From an uncultured Psychroserpens sp. (GTDB lineage: Bacteria > Bacteroidota > Bacteroidia > Flavobacteriales > Flavobacteriaceae), in assembly GCF_947501425.1 (NCBI RefSeq), contig NZ_CANMVN010000007.1, forward strand, positions 221,569 through 285,568: a stretch of DNA of 64,000 bases, read 5' to 3'. The notes below the pieces were generated by a model. It had not been told where the DNA came from, did not search any database, and saw only the letters and a list, made by a program, of their open reading frames with translations. This document shows positions 18,035-26,731 of this stretch, piece by piece (position 1 is the first letter of the stretch; every line of letters begins with the position of its first letter). The translations under genes and the position numbers were made by a program.

Positions 18035-18450
18035 TGACGTCTAACTTCATGTCGATTATCACACACATTAAAAAGAATAACCTATTTGAACTTGTAACGT
18101 TTCTATTAATTATTCTACCTATAGTTAGCTGTAAGCATCAAAACACATTACCAGATCCTCTCGAAGCTGGCTGGAACAACAAAGCAGTTTGTGAAGTCTT
18201 AGAAGATAATGACAACATCAGAGTTTTAAAATGTTCCTTTCCTCCTGGTATTGGTCATGAAAAACATTATCACAATCCACATTTTGGTTATACATTAGCA
18301 GGTAGTACATTTAAGATTAAGGACACTACTGGGATAAGAGAAGTTCATGTTCCAACAGATTATAGTTTCAGCAAAGATGAAATTAGCACACATGAAGTAC
18401 TCAACATTGGTGATAGTACAGCTGTATTTTTAATTATTGAATATAAATAA
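18034..18450 (+). CDS. Cupin-domain lipoprotein
   Basis: 138 residues: hydrophobic segment and lipobox (LPIVSC, Cys33), then one cupin barrel with HEKHYHNPHFGYTLAG as the metal-binding first motif and FSKDEISTHEVLNIGD as the second. The His residues could bind a metal. An alternative start lies at 18049. It is translationally coupled to the M28 peptidase. The ligand is unknown. Confidence 0.78.
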   Translation: MTSNFMSIITHIKKNNLFELVTFLLIILPIVSCKHQNTLPDPLEAGWNNKAVCEVLEDNDNIRVLKCSFPPGIGHEKHYHNPHFGYTLAGSTFKIKDTTGIREVHVPTDYSFSKDEISTHEVLNIGDSTAVFLIIEYK

Positions 18451-18453
18451 TAT

Positions 18454-18579
18454 ATGAGCGGATTTGACATTGTAATGGTCATTGCTATCATCCTTTTTGC
18501 ACGATTAGGTATGCGATTAGTTACAGGCTATATTAAAATGAAAAAGGAGCAAAAAGAAGACGCTCATGAAGATAGCTGA
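18454..18579 (+). CDS. 41-residue single-pass membrane protein
   Basis: Starts 3 nt after the cupin stop and encodes MSGFDIVMVIAIILFARLGM followed by a basic/acidic tail rich in Lys and Glu. One membrane segment (about residues 4-16), with the charged tail predicted cytosolic. Close spacing with the upstream gene supports translation. I recall very short membrane proteins near nqr/apbE loci in flavobacteria, but cannot name a family. Confidence 0.6.
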   Translation: MSGFDIVMVIAIILFARLGMRLVTGYIKMKKEQKEDAHEDS

Positions 18580-18647
18580 TTTCAAATAGCTTTTAAACTA
18601 TTTACTTTTTTTGTATCTTTTACTTCGGAAAAAGAAAACATCATATC

Positions 18648-19100
18648 ATGCAAACGCCTCAACGCTTAGAAAACGCGATTAAAAAATTATATGTCGCTTT
18701 TCATAAAAACGAACTCCATCCTGAATGTTGTAAAAGTTGCGCTGTTGGAAACATCCTCGATTGTACAGATGCTTGGAGACATTTATCAGATGCTCATGGC
18801 TCGTTAGAGCTCAATTATATTGGAAAAGTACACCAAGGTTTTGGAAGACGATTTAATGGTTATACGCCTTATGAATTGCTGCAAATTGAAGCAACATTTC
18901 TTGAGGCCTGTGGCTACGAATTACCGTTTCATAGGAATAACAAAAGACCTGAAAACCCAAAAGACAAAGACCTACTGTTTAAAGGTCTGTGTCATGTTGT
19001 GACATTCCTGTGTCAATTAGACCATGTGCCTAATGTTATGGATTACACAAAACTTTTTGAAGTTGAGAATAACCAACCAAAATATGAGATTGCCTATTAA
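18648..19100 (+). CDS. Conserved Cys-rich soluble protein next to the nqr operon
   Basis: 150 residues, no export signal. Contains HPECCKSCAVGNILDCTDAW, a cluster of cysteines that could bind metal, then LSDAHGSLELNYIGK, FGRRFNGYTPYELLQIEATFLEACGYELP and a C-terminal helix with LCHVVTFLCQLD. Homologues are, as I recall, labelled NqrF in databases, but the true nqrF is at 19217-20527 and this protein has no ferredoxin Cys spacing (C-x5-C-x2-C) and no FAD site. It converges on nqrF with a shared bidirectional terminator. Function unknown; an NQR-related role is only positional. Confidence 0.7.
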   Translation: MQTPQRLENAIKKLYVAFHKNELHPECCKSCAVGNILDCTDAWRHLSDAHGSLELNYIGKVHQGFGRRFNGYTPYELLQIEATFLEACGYELPFHRNNKRPENPKDKDLLFKGLCHVVTFLCQLDHVPNVMDYTKLFEVENNQPKYEIAY

Positions 19101-19121
19101 AATTTAGAAAACATAGATAAC

Positions 19122-19151
19122 AAAAAACCAACTCAATTGAGTTGGTTTTTT
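19122..19151. terminator. Bidirectional terminator
   Basis: A perfect palindrome: six A, CCAACTCA/TTGAGTTGG-type stem, six T. It lies between the convergent 18648 gene and nqrF and can serve both. Confidence 0.9.
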
Positions 19152-19156
19152 ATTAT

Positions 19157-19187
19157 CTGAGATTCGTCGCCTACGCTCGGAATGACA
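19157..19187. repeat. Dispersed short intergenic repeat, copy A
   Basis: A 31-nt segment (TGAGATT...TCG.CT.CGCTCG.AATGACA) matching 40210-40240 at about 25 of 31 positions. The core also appears at 6169-6183. It sits between a terminator and the nqrF 3' end. Confidence 0.6.
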
Positions 19188-19216
19188 ATTATAATTAAAT
19201 GTCACTTAATGAACAA

Positions 19217-20527
19217 CTAGCCCCCGAAATCATCGAATCTAATGTGTTCATCTGGAATACCAAAATCCTCTCCCATTTTTTGAACGGCTTGGTTCATTAA
19301 TGGAGGACCACAGAAATATAACTCGATATCCTCAGGAGCATCGTGATGGTTCAGGTAATTATCAATTACACAATTGTGAATAAAACCAACAAAACCATCT
19401 CCTGCTTCATCATTAATATCTGTTTTAACTTTCCAGTTATCTTCTTCTAACGGTTCAGAAAGCGCCATGTAAAATTTAAAATTAGGGAAGTCTCTTTCCA
19501 ATTCTCTAAAGTGATCAATATAGAACAACTCACGTTTAGAACGTCCACCATACCAATAGGTTACTTTACGACCCGTTTTTAAGGTTTTGAATAAGTGGTA
19601 TAAGTGAGAACGCATTGGAGCCATACCAGCACCACCACCAACGTATAACATTTCGCTTTCAGACTCATTGATGAAGAATTCACCATAAGGTCCTGAAATT
19701 ACAACTTTGTCTCCTGGTTTCTGTGCAAAAATATAAGATGATGCTACTCCTGGATTGACATCCATCCAAGCGTTTTTTGCACGATCCCATGGTGGAGTTG
19801 CAATACGAACATTCAACATGATCTCTCGTCCTTCAGCAGGATAAGAGGCCATAGAATAAGCTCTTTCCACTGTTTCATCATTCTTCATCACTAATGGCCA
19901 AAGACCAAACTTATCCCACTCTGCCTGAAACTTATCTGGTGTTTCATGCTCTTCTGGGTGAGCAGTGATATCTATATCAGAATATTTTATCTCACATGGA
20001 GGAATTTCAATTTGAATATATCCTCCAGCTTTGTAGTTCATATCCTCAGGAATTTCAACTACAAATTCTTTAATGAATGATGCCACATTATAATTACGCA
20101 CAACAACGGCATCCCATTTTTTAATTCCGAAGACTTCTTCAGGAATGGTGATCTCCATATCTTGTTTTACTTTAACCTGACAAGATAATCGTGCGCCATG
20201 TTGTAATTCTTTTCTACTGAAATGGGGTGTTTCTGTAGGCAATGCTTCACCACCTCCTGAAAGGACATGGCATTCACATTGAATACAAGTTCCACCACCA
20301 CCACATGCAGATGGTAAGAATATTTTTTCAGCTCCTAAGGTCGATAATAAAGTTCCACCAGAAGCTACCTGTATTTCCTTTTCACCATTGATTTTAATGG
20401 TCACAGGACCTGATGGTGATAATTTTTGTTTCACAAACAATAATAGTGCTACTAATACCAATGTCACTAGTAAAAAAGCTGCTACTGTTGCTACTACTGT
20501 TCCTATTGTACCTGCTGCTAATATCAT
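19217..20527 (-). CDS. nqrF: Na+-translocating NADH:quinone reductase subunit F
   Basis: 436 residues. This is the electron-entry subunit: it oxidises NADH through FAD and passes electrons via a 2Fe-2S cluster. One N-terminal membrane helix (about 8-32); cluster cysteines 75, 81, 84 and 116; FAD motif RAYSMAS (222-228); NAD-binding GGGAGMAPMRS (297-307); and FCGPP (405-409) followed by the conserved C-terminal FDDFGG. Length is slightly over the Vibrio protein. Last gene of nqrABCDEF. Confidence 0.97.
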   Translation of the reverse strand: MILAAGTIGTVVATVAAFLLVTLVLVALLLFVKQKLSPSGPVTIKINGEKEIQVASGGTLLSTLGAEKIFLPSACGGGGTCIQCECHVLSGGGEALPTETPHFSRKELQHGARLSCQVKVKQDMEITIPEEVFGIKKWDAVVVRNYNVASFIKEFVVEIPEDMNYKAGGYIQIEIPPCEIKYSDIDITAHPEEHETPDKFQAEWDKFGLWPLVMKNDETVERAYSMASYPAEGREIMLNVRIATPPWDRAKNAWMDVNPGVASSYIFAQKPGDKVVISGPYGEFFINESESEMLYVGGGAGMAPMRSHLYHLFKTLKTGRKVTYWYGGRSKRELFYIDHFRELERDFPNFKFYMALSEPLEEDNWKVKTDINDEAGDGFVGFIHNCVIDNYLNHHDAPEDIELYFCGPPLMNQAVQKMGEDFGIPDEHIRFDDFGG

Positions 20528-20528
20528 A

Positions 20529-21239
20529 CTACTCTTCTATTTTAGTGTTGTTAGCTAATTCTTTATTGTTTTCAGTAGGTGTAATAACCTCTACTGTTGT
20601 ATCTTCTTTGGCTTCTTCGTCACCTCCAGTTAACATTCCACCAAAGCTCATAAACCCAATAGCCATAAGACCTGTGATGATAAAAGTGATTCCTAAACCT
20701 CTTAATGCAGGTGGAACACTTGAATATCTGATCTTTTCACGAATGGCAGCAATTGCAAGAATTGCAAGGAACCATCCGATACCTGAACCTATTCCGTAGT
20801 TTAATGCTAAACCTAAAGTTGCAATTTCTCGTGATTGCATGAATAATGAACCACCCAAAATTGCACAGTTTACAGCAATTAATGGTAAAAAGATACCTAG
20901 TGAATTGTATAATGATGGTGAGAATTTCTCAACCACTATTTCAACTAATTGTACCATGGTTGCGATAGTTGCAATAAACATGATAAATGATAAGAAACTT
21001 AAGTCATAATCTGCATACTCAGGTCCTAACCAAGTTAACGCTCCAGGCTGTAACACATACTGATCCAATAACCAGTTAAGTGGTACTGTAATAGCTAAAA
21101 CGAAAATTACAGCTGCTCCTAAACCTACTGCAGTTGACACTTTTTTAGATACCGCTAAGTAAGAACACATCCCAAGGAATGTTGCAAATACCATGTTATC
21201 TATAAATATCGATTTGAAAAATAATTCTACGTGTTCCAT
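20529..21239 (-). CDS. nqrE: Na+-translocating NADH:quinone reductase subunit E
   Basis: 236 residues, six predicted membrane helices, beginning [20 protein letters not shown] as in the family, with the conserved [14 protein letters not shown] segment carrying the helix cysteine that, with NqrD, holds the intramembrane iron centre. It has an acidic Glu/Thr-rich tail of about 35 residues after the last helix, which the roughly 200-residue Vibrio protein lacks. The tail faces the solvent and its role is unknown. Starts 52 nt after nqrD ends. Confidence 0.96.
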   Translation of the reverse strand: MEHVELFFKSIFIDNMVFATFLGMCSYLAVSKKVSTAVGLGAAVIFVLAITVPLNWLLDQYVLQPGALTWLGPEYADYDLSFLSFIMFIATIATMVQLVEIVVEKFSPSLYNSLGIFLPLIAVNCAILGGSLFMQSREIATLGLALNYGIGSGIGWFLAILAIAAIREKIRYSSVPPALRGLGITFIITGLMAIGFMSFGGMLTGGDEEAKEDTTVEVITPTENNKELANNTKIEE

Positions 21240-21291
21240 ATGATATGTATTGATGTAATTCTGAAATGAATACAGAATAACAATTCACTTT

Positions 21292-21936
21292 TTAATCTTC
21301 TACTAATGCTTTATTTCTTGTACGTTGTACCCAAATAATGATACCTACTACTATCAATGCCATTGGTGATAATAACATAAATCCGTTATTCTCATAACCA
21401 ATAGAATACAACCCTGTTTTTTCAATAGGATCTCCTAATACCGGAATACCTAGTAAGGTACCTGATCCTAATAATTCTCTGAAAAATCCAACGATGATCA
21501 ATATTACTGCATATCCTAAAGCGTTACCAATACCATCAAGGAATGATCGCCATGGACCGTTACCTAAAGCAAAAGCTTCAAAACGTCCCATAATGATACA
21601 GTTGGTAATAATTAAACCTACAAATACAGAAAGTGTTTTACTCAATTCGTAAGCAAAAGCTTTAAGCACTAAATCAACTATAATTACAAGTGTTGCTACA
21701 ACGATAAGTTGAGCAATAATTCTAATTTTTGAAGGAATGATATTACGCATTAATGAAATAACAACGTTACCAACACCCATTACAAATAGAACTGATATTG
21801 ACATCACGATTGAAGCTTCAAGCTCTGCTGTAATCGCTAAAGCCGAACATATACCAAGTACCTGAATTGTAATTGGGTTATTATCTGCTAATGGATCTGT
21901 AATTAACTTCGCGTCTTTTTTTGAAAGTAGTCCCAT
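21292..21936 (-). CDS. nqrD: Na+-translocating NADH:quinone reductase subunit D
   Basis: 214 residues, six membrane helices. Conserved pieces include NPITIQVLGICSALAITAELEAS (helix with the family Cys) and LIITNCIIMGRFEAFALGN (second conserved Cys). NqrD and NqrE are inverted-topology relatives that together form the ion pathway core. It starts 1 nt after nqrC ends. Confidence 0.96.
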   Translation of the reverse strand: MGLLSKKDAKLITDPLADNNPITIQVLGICSALAITAELEASIVMSISVLFVMGVGNVVISLMRNIIPSKIRIIAQLIVVATLVIIVDLVLKAFAYELSKTLSVFVGLIITNCIIMGRFEAFALGNGPWRSFLDGIGNALGYAVILIIVGFFRELLGSGTLLGIPVLGDPIEKTGLYSIGYENNGFMLLSPMALIVVGIIIWVQRTRNKALVED

Positions 21937-21937
21937 A

Positions 21938-22738
21938 TTAATTAGCTTGTTTTTTTAAGTTATCAAAGAAAGGTTTATACAATTTAAGGTCATTCTTAAT
22001 CATTGCTGACACACCATCACCTGTAATTGTTGCACCTGCAATAGCATCTACCTCATTATCTGTTTTATCGTTATTCTTTGGATCTGCATTTCCTTTTGCT
22101 ACAGTAATACCTTTAAAGGCACCATTTTCTGTAAGCAAATGTTCACCGTAGAAATCATCCATAAAATAGCGTTGCTTAATGTTTGCTCCTAAACCAGGAG
22201 TTTCTCCTTTGTGATCAAAATAAGCACCTTGTACAACCATATTTTCATCCATAGCTACATAACCCCAAATCGCATCCCAAAGTCCTTTTCCGTATATTGG
22301 TGCAACGTACACCATTTTACCATCTTTGTTTTTTCCAACAAACAGCGGTAATTTTCTTTCTCCACCATCTTTAGCACTAGCCTGTTGTTTTTTAACATCA
22401 ATCAGGTAAGGTTCTTGATTTGTTTCGTTGAAATATTCATCACGAGTTTGCTCTTTTAAGACCTTTCCGTTAGAATCAATCGTGATCACTATTTGGTCTT
22501 GTACATTAGATGTGAACGCCTCAGGTGCTTTCTCTGTAGAAATGAAAACTGCACTTGTCTCGTCATTATCGTTAATACCCATAGCATACAGAATATTCTG
22601 TTGCTTCTCTAATCGTTGATTTTCACTAATTCTAGGTTTTAATGTGGACGCTAAGTAGGCCAACAGTGACCCTACAACCAACACCATACCTATGGCGAAA
22701 ATTACAGTATATGAATTTTTATCTGTTCTCTTTTCCAT
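21938..22738 (-). CDS. nqrC: Na+-translocating NADH:quinone reductase subunit C
   Basis: 266 residues: one N-terminal membrane helix (about 12-32) and a periplasmic FMN-binding domain. The covalent FMN site is DAIAGATIT (residues 231-239), with Thr237 the expected residue modified by ApbE. GETPGLGANI is the conserved flavin-pocket loop. It sits 2 nt after nqrB ends. Confidence 0.96.
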   Translation of the reverse strand: MEKRTDKNSYTVIFAIGMVLVVGSLLAYLASTLKPRISENQRLEKQQNILYAMGINDNDETSAVFISTEKAPEAFTSNVQDQIVITIDSNGKVLKEQTRDEYFNETNQEPYLIDVKKQQASAKDGGERKLPLFVGKNKDGKMVYVAPIYGKGLWDAIWGYVAMDENMVVQGAYFDHKGETPGLGANIKQRYFMDDFYGEHLLTENGAFKGITVAKGNADPKNNDKTDNEVDAIAGATITGDGVSAMIKNDLKLYKPFFDNLKKQAN

Positions 22739-22740
22739 CG

Positions 22741-23964
22741 TTAAGCAGTTTTAACTTTTAGACGTTTCATTCGACGTTTTACATTTCCTTGAACAACATA
22801 ATGGTCAATGGTTGGTGCGAAAACGTTCATTAATAATATAGCTAAGAATACACCTTCTGGGTAAGCTGGATTAAATACACGAATCATGATAGATATAAAA
22901 CCTATTAAGAATCCATAGATCCACTTTCCTTTATTGGTTTGTGATGCCGTTACAGGATCTGTAGCCATGTATACCGCACCAAATAAAATACTTCCTATTA
23001 TTAAATGTTGCCAGAAAGGAACATTCATTAATCCGTAGAATTTGCTTGACTCTCCAATCCATCCTGCATCTACAACACCGTTGAAGATTAATCCCATCAC
23101 CAAAGCACCTATTAAGGTAGAGACAATAATTCTCCAGCTTCCGATTTTAGTAAAAATCAAGAATAAGGCTCCAATAATAATTAAGAACTTTGATGTTTCT
23201 CCAACAGATCCTGGAATTAATCCCCAGAACATGTCCCAATAATCATAAACTACTGAATTGTTTTGAGCATAAGATCCCAAAATCGTTTCTCCTGAAATCG
23301 CATCCAGATTTTCTCCAGCTGCAATTGCCTGATCTCTTGCTACAGCACCATGAACCCATACTTTATCACCTGACATCCAGGTTGGGTAAGCAAAGAATAA
23401 AAAGGCTCTAATGGTTAATGCAGGATTTAAGATGTTCATTCCTGTTCCACCAAATACTTCTTTTCCAATGACAACACCAAACACAACTGCTACAGCAAGC
23501 ATCCATAACGGGATATCTACAGGAACAATTAATGGTACTAACATACCAGTAACTAAGTAGCCTTCTTCTACTTCGTGTCCTTTAATTACTGCGAACAAAA
23601 ACTCTACAGCAAGACCAACACCATAAGAAACAATTACTAATGGTAATACTTGCCATAGTCCGACAATTAAATTATCCAGTGTCCAAAATGTAGACCCTAA
23701 AAATCCTGAAGATCTTTCAATCTCTCCTAAAGCTACGTAATGTTGATATCCAGCATTGAACATTCCGAAAATCAAACAAGGCACTAATGCCATGATTACG
23801 GTATTCATAGTACGCTTAAGATCATCAGCCGCTTTTATATGAGTTCCATTGTGAGTGGTCTCATTTGGTAAATATAAAAAGGTATGGAGTGCGTTGAACG
23901 CAGGTGCCATTTTTTTTCCTTTATACTTTTCTTTTAAATTATGTAAATTACTTTTTAAACCCAT
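22741..23964 (-). CDS. nqrB: Na+-translocating NADH:quinone reductase subunit B
   Basis: 407 residues, about ten membrane helices. It carries covalent FMN and riboflavin and the main Na+ channel. Conserved segments include FGMFNAGYQ, EVEEGYLVTGMLVPLIVPVD, GGTGMNILNPAL and YMATDPVTA. The flavinylation segment reads DAISGET (221-227), with Glu226 where Vibrio has Ala in SGAT; the acceptor Thr227 is kept. Overlaps the nqrA stop by one base. Confidence 0.96.
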   Translation of the reverse strand: MGLKSNLHNLKEKYKGKKMAPAFNALHTFLYLPNETTHNGTHIKAADDLKRTMNTVIMALVPCLIFGMFNAGYQHYVALGEIERSSGFLGSTFWTLDNLIVGLWQVLPLVIVSYGVGLAVEFLFAVIKGHEVEEGYLVTGMLVPLIVPVDIPLWMLAVAVVFGVVIGKEVFGGTGMNILNPALTIRAFLFFAYPTWMSGDKVWVHGAVARDQAIAAGENLDAISGETILGSYAQNNSVVYDYWDMFWGLIPGSVGETSKFLIIIGALFLIFTKIGSWRIIVSTLIGALVMGLIFNGVVDAGWIGESSKFYGLMNVPFWQHLIIGSILFGAVYMATDPVTASQTNKGKWIYGFLIGFISIMIRVFNPAYPEGVFLAILLMNVFAPTIDHYVVQGNVKRRMKRLKVKTA

Positions 23965-25313
23965 TATCCTATCTCTTTAAGCATTAAGTCTAAACCTTTT
24001 CTAATAATATCTTGATGTGGCTGTTTAGACACACATATAAATTCTGTTAGTGCAAAATCTTCAGGAGCAACTTCGTACATTCCTAAGGCTTCCATTTCGT
24101 CAAGATCCTCATACATACATGCCTTTAGAATTTGCATTGGATAAATATCTAATGGGAATACTTGCTCATAGGAACCAGTAACCACAAAAGCGCGATGCTC
24201 TCCATTAGTATTCGTATTTAAATCGTATTTTTTCTTAGGTTGCATCCAAGAGAATGTCAATGCTCTTGAGGTTGATATTTTATCAAAAACAGGTTTGTTC
24301 CAACCGAAAAACTCGTAATCGTCACCTTCAGGAATTACAGTAATAACATTATCATAGAATCCAAGACTACCATCTGGCTTTAATTGTTTTCCTGATAATA
24401 CATTACCTGATATGATACGATCATTACCATCTTTCTCAACACCTTTGTCATAAATCATTGTAGCAACTTCACTACCAATTTTGGTTTTGAAGTATCTTGG
24501 TTTCTCTACAGATGAGCCAACTAAAGCCACAATTCGTTCTGAATTAAATTTACCTGTCAATAACAGCTCACCAATTACAACTAAGTCTTGTGCATTGATT
24601 GTCCATACAACTTCTCCTTTATTAACCGGATCAATTTTGTTGATATGTGTTCCAACGTTTCCAGCAGGATGCGGACCAGACACTTTATGGATAATTGCAT
24701 CATTCATACCAGAAAGAGGCGAATTATTAGAACCAATACCAATGTGCACTTTGCCGTCAGTCAATTTAGCTAGTGCAGAAACAGCAGCTTGCAATTCAGC
24801 TTCTTTACCTTGTAACACAAAATCAAGATCAGCCGCTAAAGGTGCTGTATCATGTCCTGAAATAAAAATAGCTTTTGGTGACTTTTCAGTGTTAGCAATA
24901 ACATCGTAAGGTCTTTGCTTGATAAAAGGCCAACATCCTGATGCTAACAAATGAGCTTTAGTAGCTTCAGCATCTGAATTCATATTAAACTTCCCAAAAT
25001 CTTTATGGGATTGCTGTTTATCTGCCTGAATCTTAATAGCATCGATACGACGCTTAGGACCTCTTAATACTTCTACCACAGTTCCTGAAACAGGTGATAC
25101 AAACTTTACATCTTCATTTGACTTATCGTAAAAGATAACATCTCCTGCTTGTAAAGTAGAACCTTCTTTTGCTACAAGTTTCGGAATAACGCTGTGAAAA
25201 TCTTCAGGTCTGATAGTGCAGAAATTACTTATAATGGCTTGTTCAACTGTTTTACCAGCTTCACCAACAAGTTTTATATCCAGACCTTTTTTAATTTTAA
25301 TGTCTTTTGACAT
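23964..25313 (-). CDS. nqrA: Na+-translocating NADH:quinone reductase subunit A
   Basis: 449 residues, soluble cytoplasmic subunit implicated in ubiquinone/menaquinone access. The start (MSKDIKIKKGLDIKL) and segments RPEDFHSVIPKL, VSPVSGTVVEVLRG and VGTHINKIDPV are family hallmarks. First gene of the six-gene operon. A -7 box (25351-25358) lies 38 nt upstream. Confidence 0.96.
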   Translation of the reverse strand: MSKDIKIKKGLDIKLVGEAGKTVEQAIISNFCTIRPEDFHSVIPKLVAKEGSTLQAGDVIFYDKSNEDVKFVSPVSGTVVEVLRGPKRRIDAIKIQADKQQSHKDFGKFNMNSDAEATKAHLLASGCWPFIKQRPYDVIANTEKSPKAIFISGHDTAPLAADLDFVLQGKEAELQAAVSALAKLTDGKVHIGIGSNNSPLSGMNDAIIHKVSGPHPAGNVGTHINKIDPVNKGEVVWTINAQDLVVIGELLLTGKFNSERIVALVGSSVEKPRYFKTKIGSEVATMIYDKGVEKDGNDRIISGNVLSGKQLKPDGSLGFYDNVITVIPEGDDYEFFGWNKPVFDKISTSRALTFSWMQPKKKYDLNTNTNGEHRAFVVTGSYEQVFPLDIYPMQILKACMYEDLDEMEALGMYEVAPEDFALTEFICVSKQPHQDIIRKGLDLMLKEIG

Positions 25314-25350
25314 ACGCTTTATATTGAAATTAGTTGTCTAAAAATCCGTG

Positions 25351-25358
25351 CAAATTTA
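25351..25358 (-). promoter_or_regulatory. -7 element (TAAATTTG) of the nqr operon
   Basis: An exact TAnnTTTG match on the minus strand, 37 nt before nqrA. A TTT rather than TTG sits at the expected -33 distance. Confidence 0.45.
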
Positions 25359-25452
25359 CGAATTAATTGAGTAATAAAACAGCATATTAACGAAGTTTGT
25401 TATTTTTAAGGGTTCTAAATAAGCTACACAATATTAAGGCATAGATTTTGTT

Positions 25453-25460
25453 TATCTTTG
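25453..25460 (+). promoter_or_regulatory. -7 element (TATCTTTG) of the DUF5103 gene
   Basis: An exact TAnnTTTG match 17 nt before the ATG at 25478. It supports that start over a codon at 25448, which lies upstream of the box. No TTG at the expected spacing. Confidence 0.45.
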
Positions 25461-25477
25461 TACATCAAACTATTATA

Positions 25478-26731
25478 ATGATTAAGAACATCTATTTTTT
25501 CCTGTTAGCAATTCTAATCTCATTTCAGGGATTCTCTCAAGTTGAAGAAGTTAATCCACCAAGCTATATCAAAACCATTACTTTCAAAAGTAGAAGTTCT
25601 GCACAAGGACAACTGCCTATCTTAAGACTTGGTGAAGAATTTTATCTTGAATTTGATGTCTTAACAACTGATGAGCCAGATTTTTATTACACCATAGAAC
25701 ATTACAATTATGATTGGACAAAATCCAATTTAGTAAAGATGGAATATATGCAAGGATTTGATAATTTTAGAATTGTAGATTATCAAAATTCATTTAATGC
25801 ATTTCAATTGTATTCACACTATAGACTTCCAATCCCAAACAGGCAAACACGAGCCCTAACAAAAACAGGTAATTATATCATCTCTGTTTTTAATGAGAAT
25901 GAAGAGCTAATGTTTACCAGAAAATTTATGATATATAAAGATCTTCTTGGTGTTGGTGTAGATATTAAGAGAAAGCGTGATGTACGTTTTATAAATGAAA
26001 AGCAAACTGTTGACATTGTTATTAATTCTGGAAGTCTCAATTTAAATAACCCAAAAGAAACAGTTAAAACTTTAATCATACAGAATAACAATCTACACAC
26101 AGCGATAAAAAATGTTAAACCTCAATACACCATTGGAAAAGAACTCATATATAGATATGTCAATGAAACATCATTTTGGGGTAGCAATGAATTCCTCTTT
26201 TTTGAAAATAAAGATGTACGGGCAGCTAATGTTGGTGTTCAATTCATAGACCTTAAAGACATCTATCACAATTATCTGTTTACAGCAAGATCAAGACACG
26301 ATCAGCCTTACACTTATAATCCAGATATTAATGGTAATTTTTTAATCACAGCAATTGACGCTGACAACGTCGATATTGAAGCAGATTACACAATGATCCA
26401 CTTCTCATTAGATTATCCTAGACTCACTGATGGTAGTGAAATTTATGTTTATGGTAATTATAACAACTATGCACTTGATGAAGAAAACAAACTCACATTC
26501 AATAGTGAAAGTGGGTTATACGAAGTAGCATTTAAACTCAAACAAGGATTTTACAATTATAAGTATGTTGTAGTTGATGCGCAGGGAAATTTAGATGAAG
26601 GTAAAATTAGTGGCGACTTTTGGCAAACTGAAAACAACTACAAAGTATTGGTATATTACAGAGATCTTGGAGCTCGTTTTGATCAACTTATTGGTTTTGG
26701 AGAAGCTACGTCTGTAGACATTTCTAATTAA
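25478..26731 (+). CDS. DUF5103 protein, T9SS plug-like
   Basis: 417 residues: signal peptide (MIKNIYFFLLAILISFQGFSQ), then beta-rich domains with YYTIEHYNYDWTKSNL, a middle segment RDVRFINEKQTVDIVI, and a C-terminal immunoglobulin/CBM48-like region (YVYGNYNNYALDEENKL... GFYNYKYVVVDAQG). DUF5103 includes the plug that closes the SprA translocon pore of the type IX secretion system in Flavobacterium johnsoniae (established knowledge). The protein would sit in the periplasm beneath SprA. The stop overlaps that of convergent cysteine dioxygenase. Confidence 0.85.
   Translation: MIKNIYFFLLAILISFQGFSQVEEVNPPSYIKTITFKSRSSAQGQLPILRLGEEFYLEFDVLTTDEPDFYYTIEHYNYDWTKSNLVKMEYMQGFDNFRIVDYQNSFNAFQLYSHYRLPIPNRQTRALTKTGNYIISVFNENEELMFTRKFMIYKDLLGVGVDIKRKRDVRFINEKQTVDIVINSGSLNLNNPKETVKTLIIQNNNLHTAIKNVKPQYTIGKELIYRYVNETSFWGSNEFLFFENKDVRAANVGVQFIDLKDIYHNYLFTARSRHDQPYTYNPDINGNFLITAIDADNVDIEADYTMIHFSLDYPRLTDGSEIYVYGNYNNYALDEENKLTFNSESGLYEVAFKLKQGFYNYKYVVVDAQGNLDEGKISGDFWQTENNYKVLVYYRDLGARFDQLIGFGEATSVDISN

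Noticed and set aside
18648..19100. NqrF label for the Cys-rich gene
   Set aside because: The cysteine spacing is not that of a ferredoxin and there is no flavin or NAD domain.
20413..20799. Plus-strand open frame opposite nqrE/nqrF
   Set aside because: Shadow of membrane-helix codons of the minus-strand genes; low-complexity Leu-rich start, no promoter box.
24481..24909. 142-codon plus-strand open frame inside nqrA
   Set aside because: Lies wholly opposite a conserved gene, with no family resemblance and no initiation signal.
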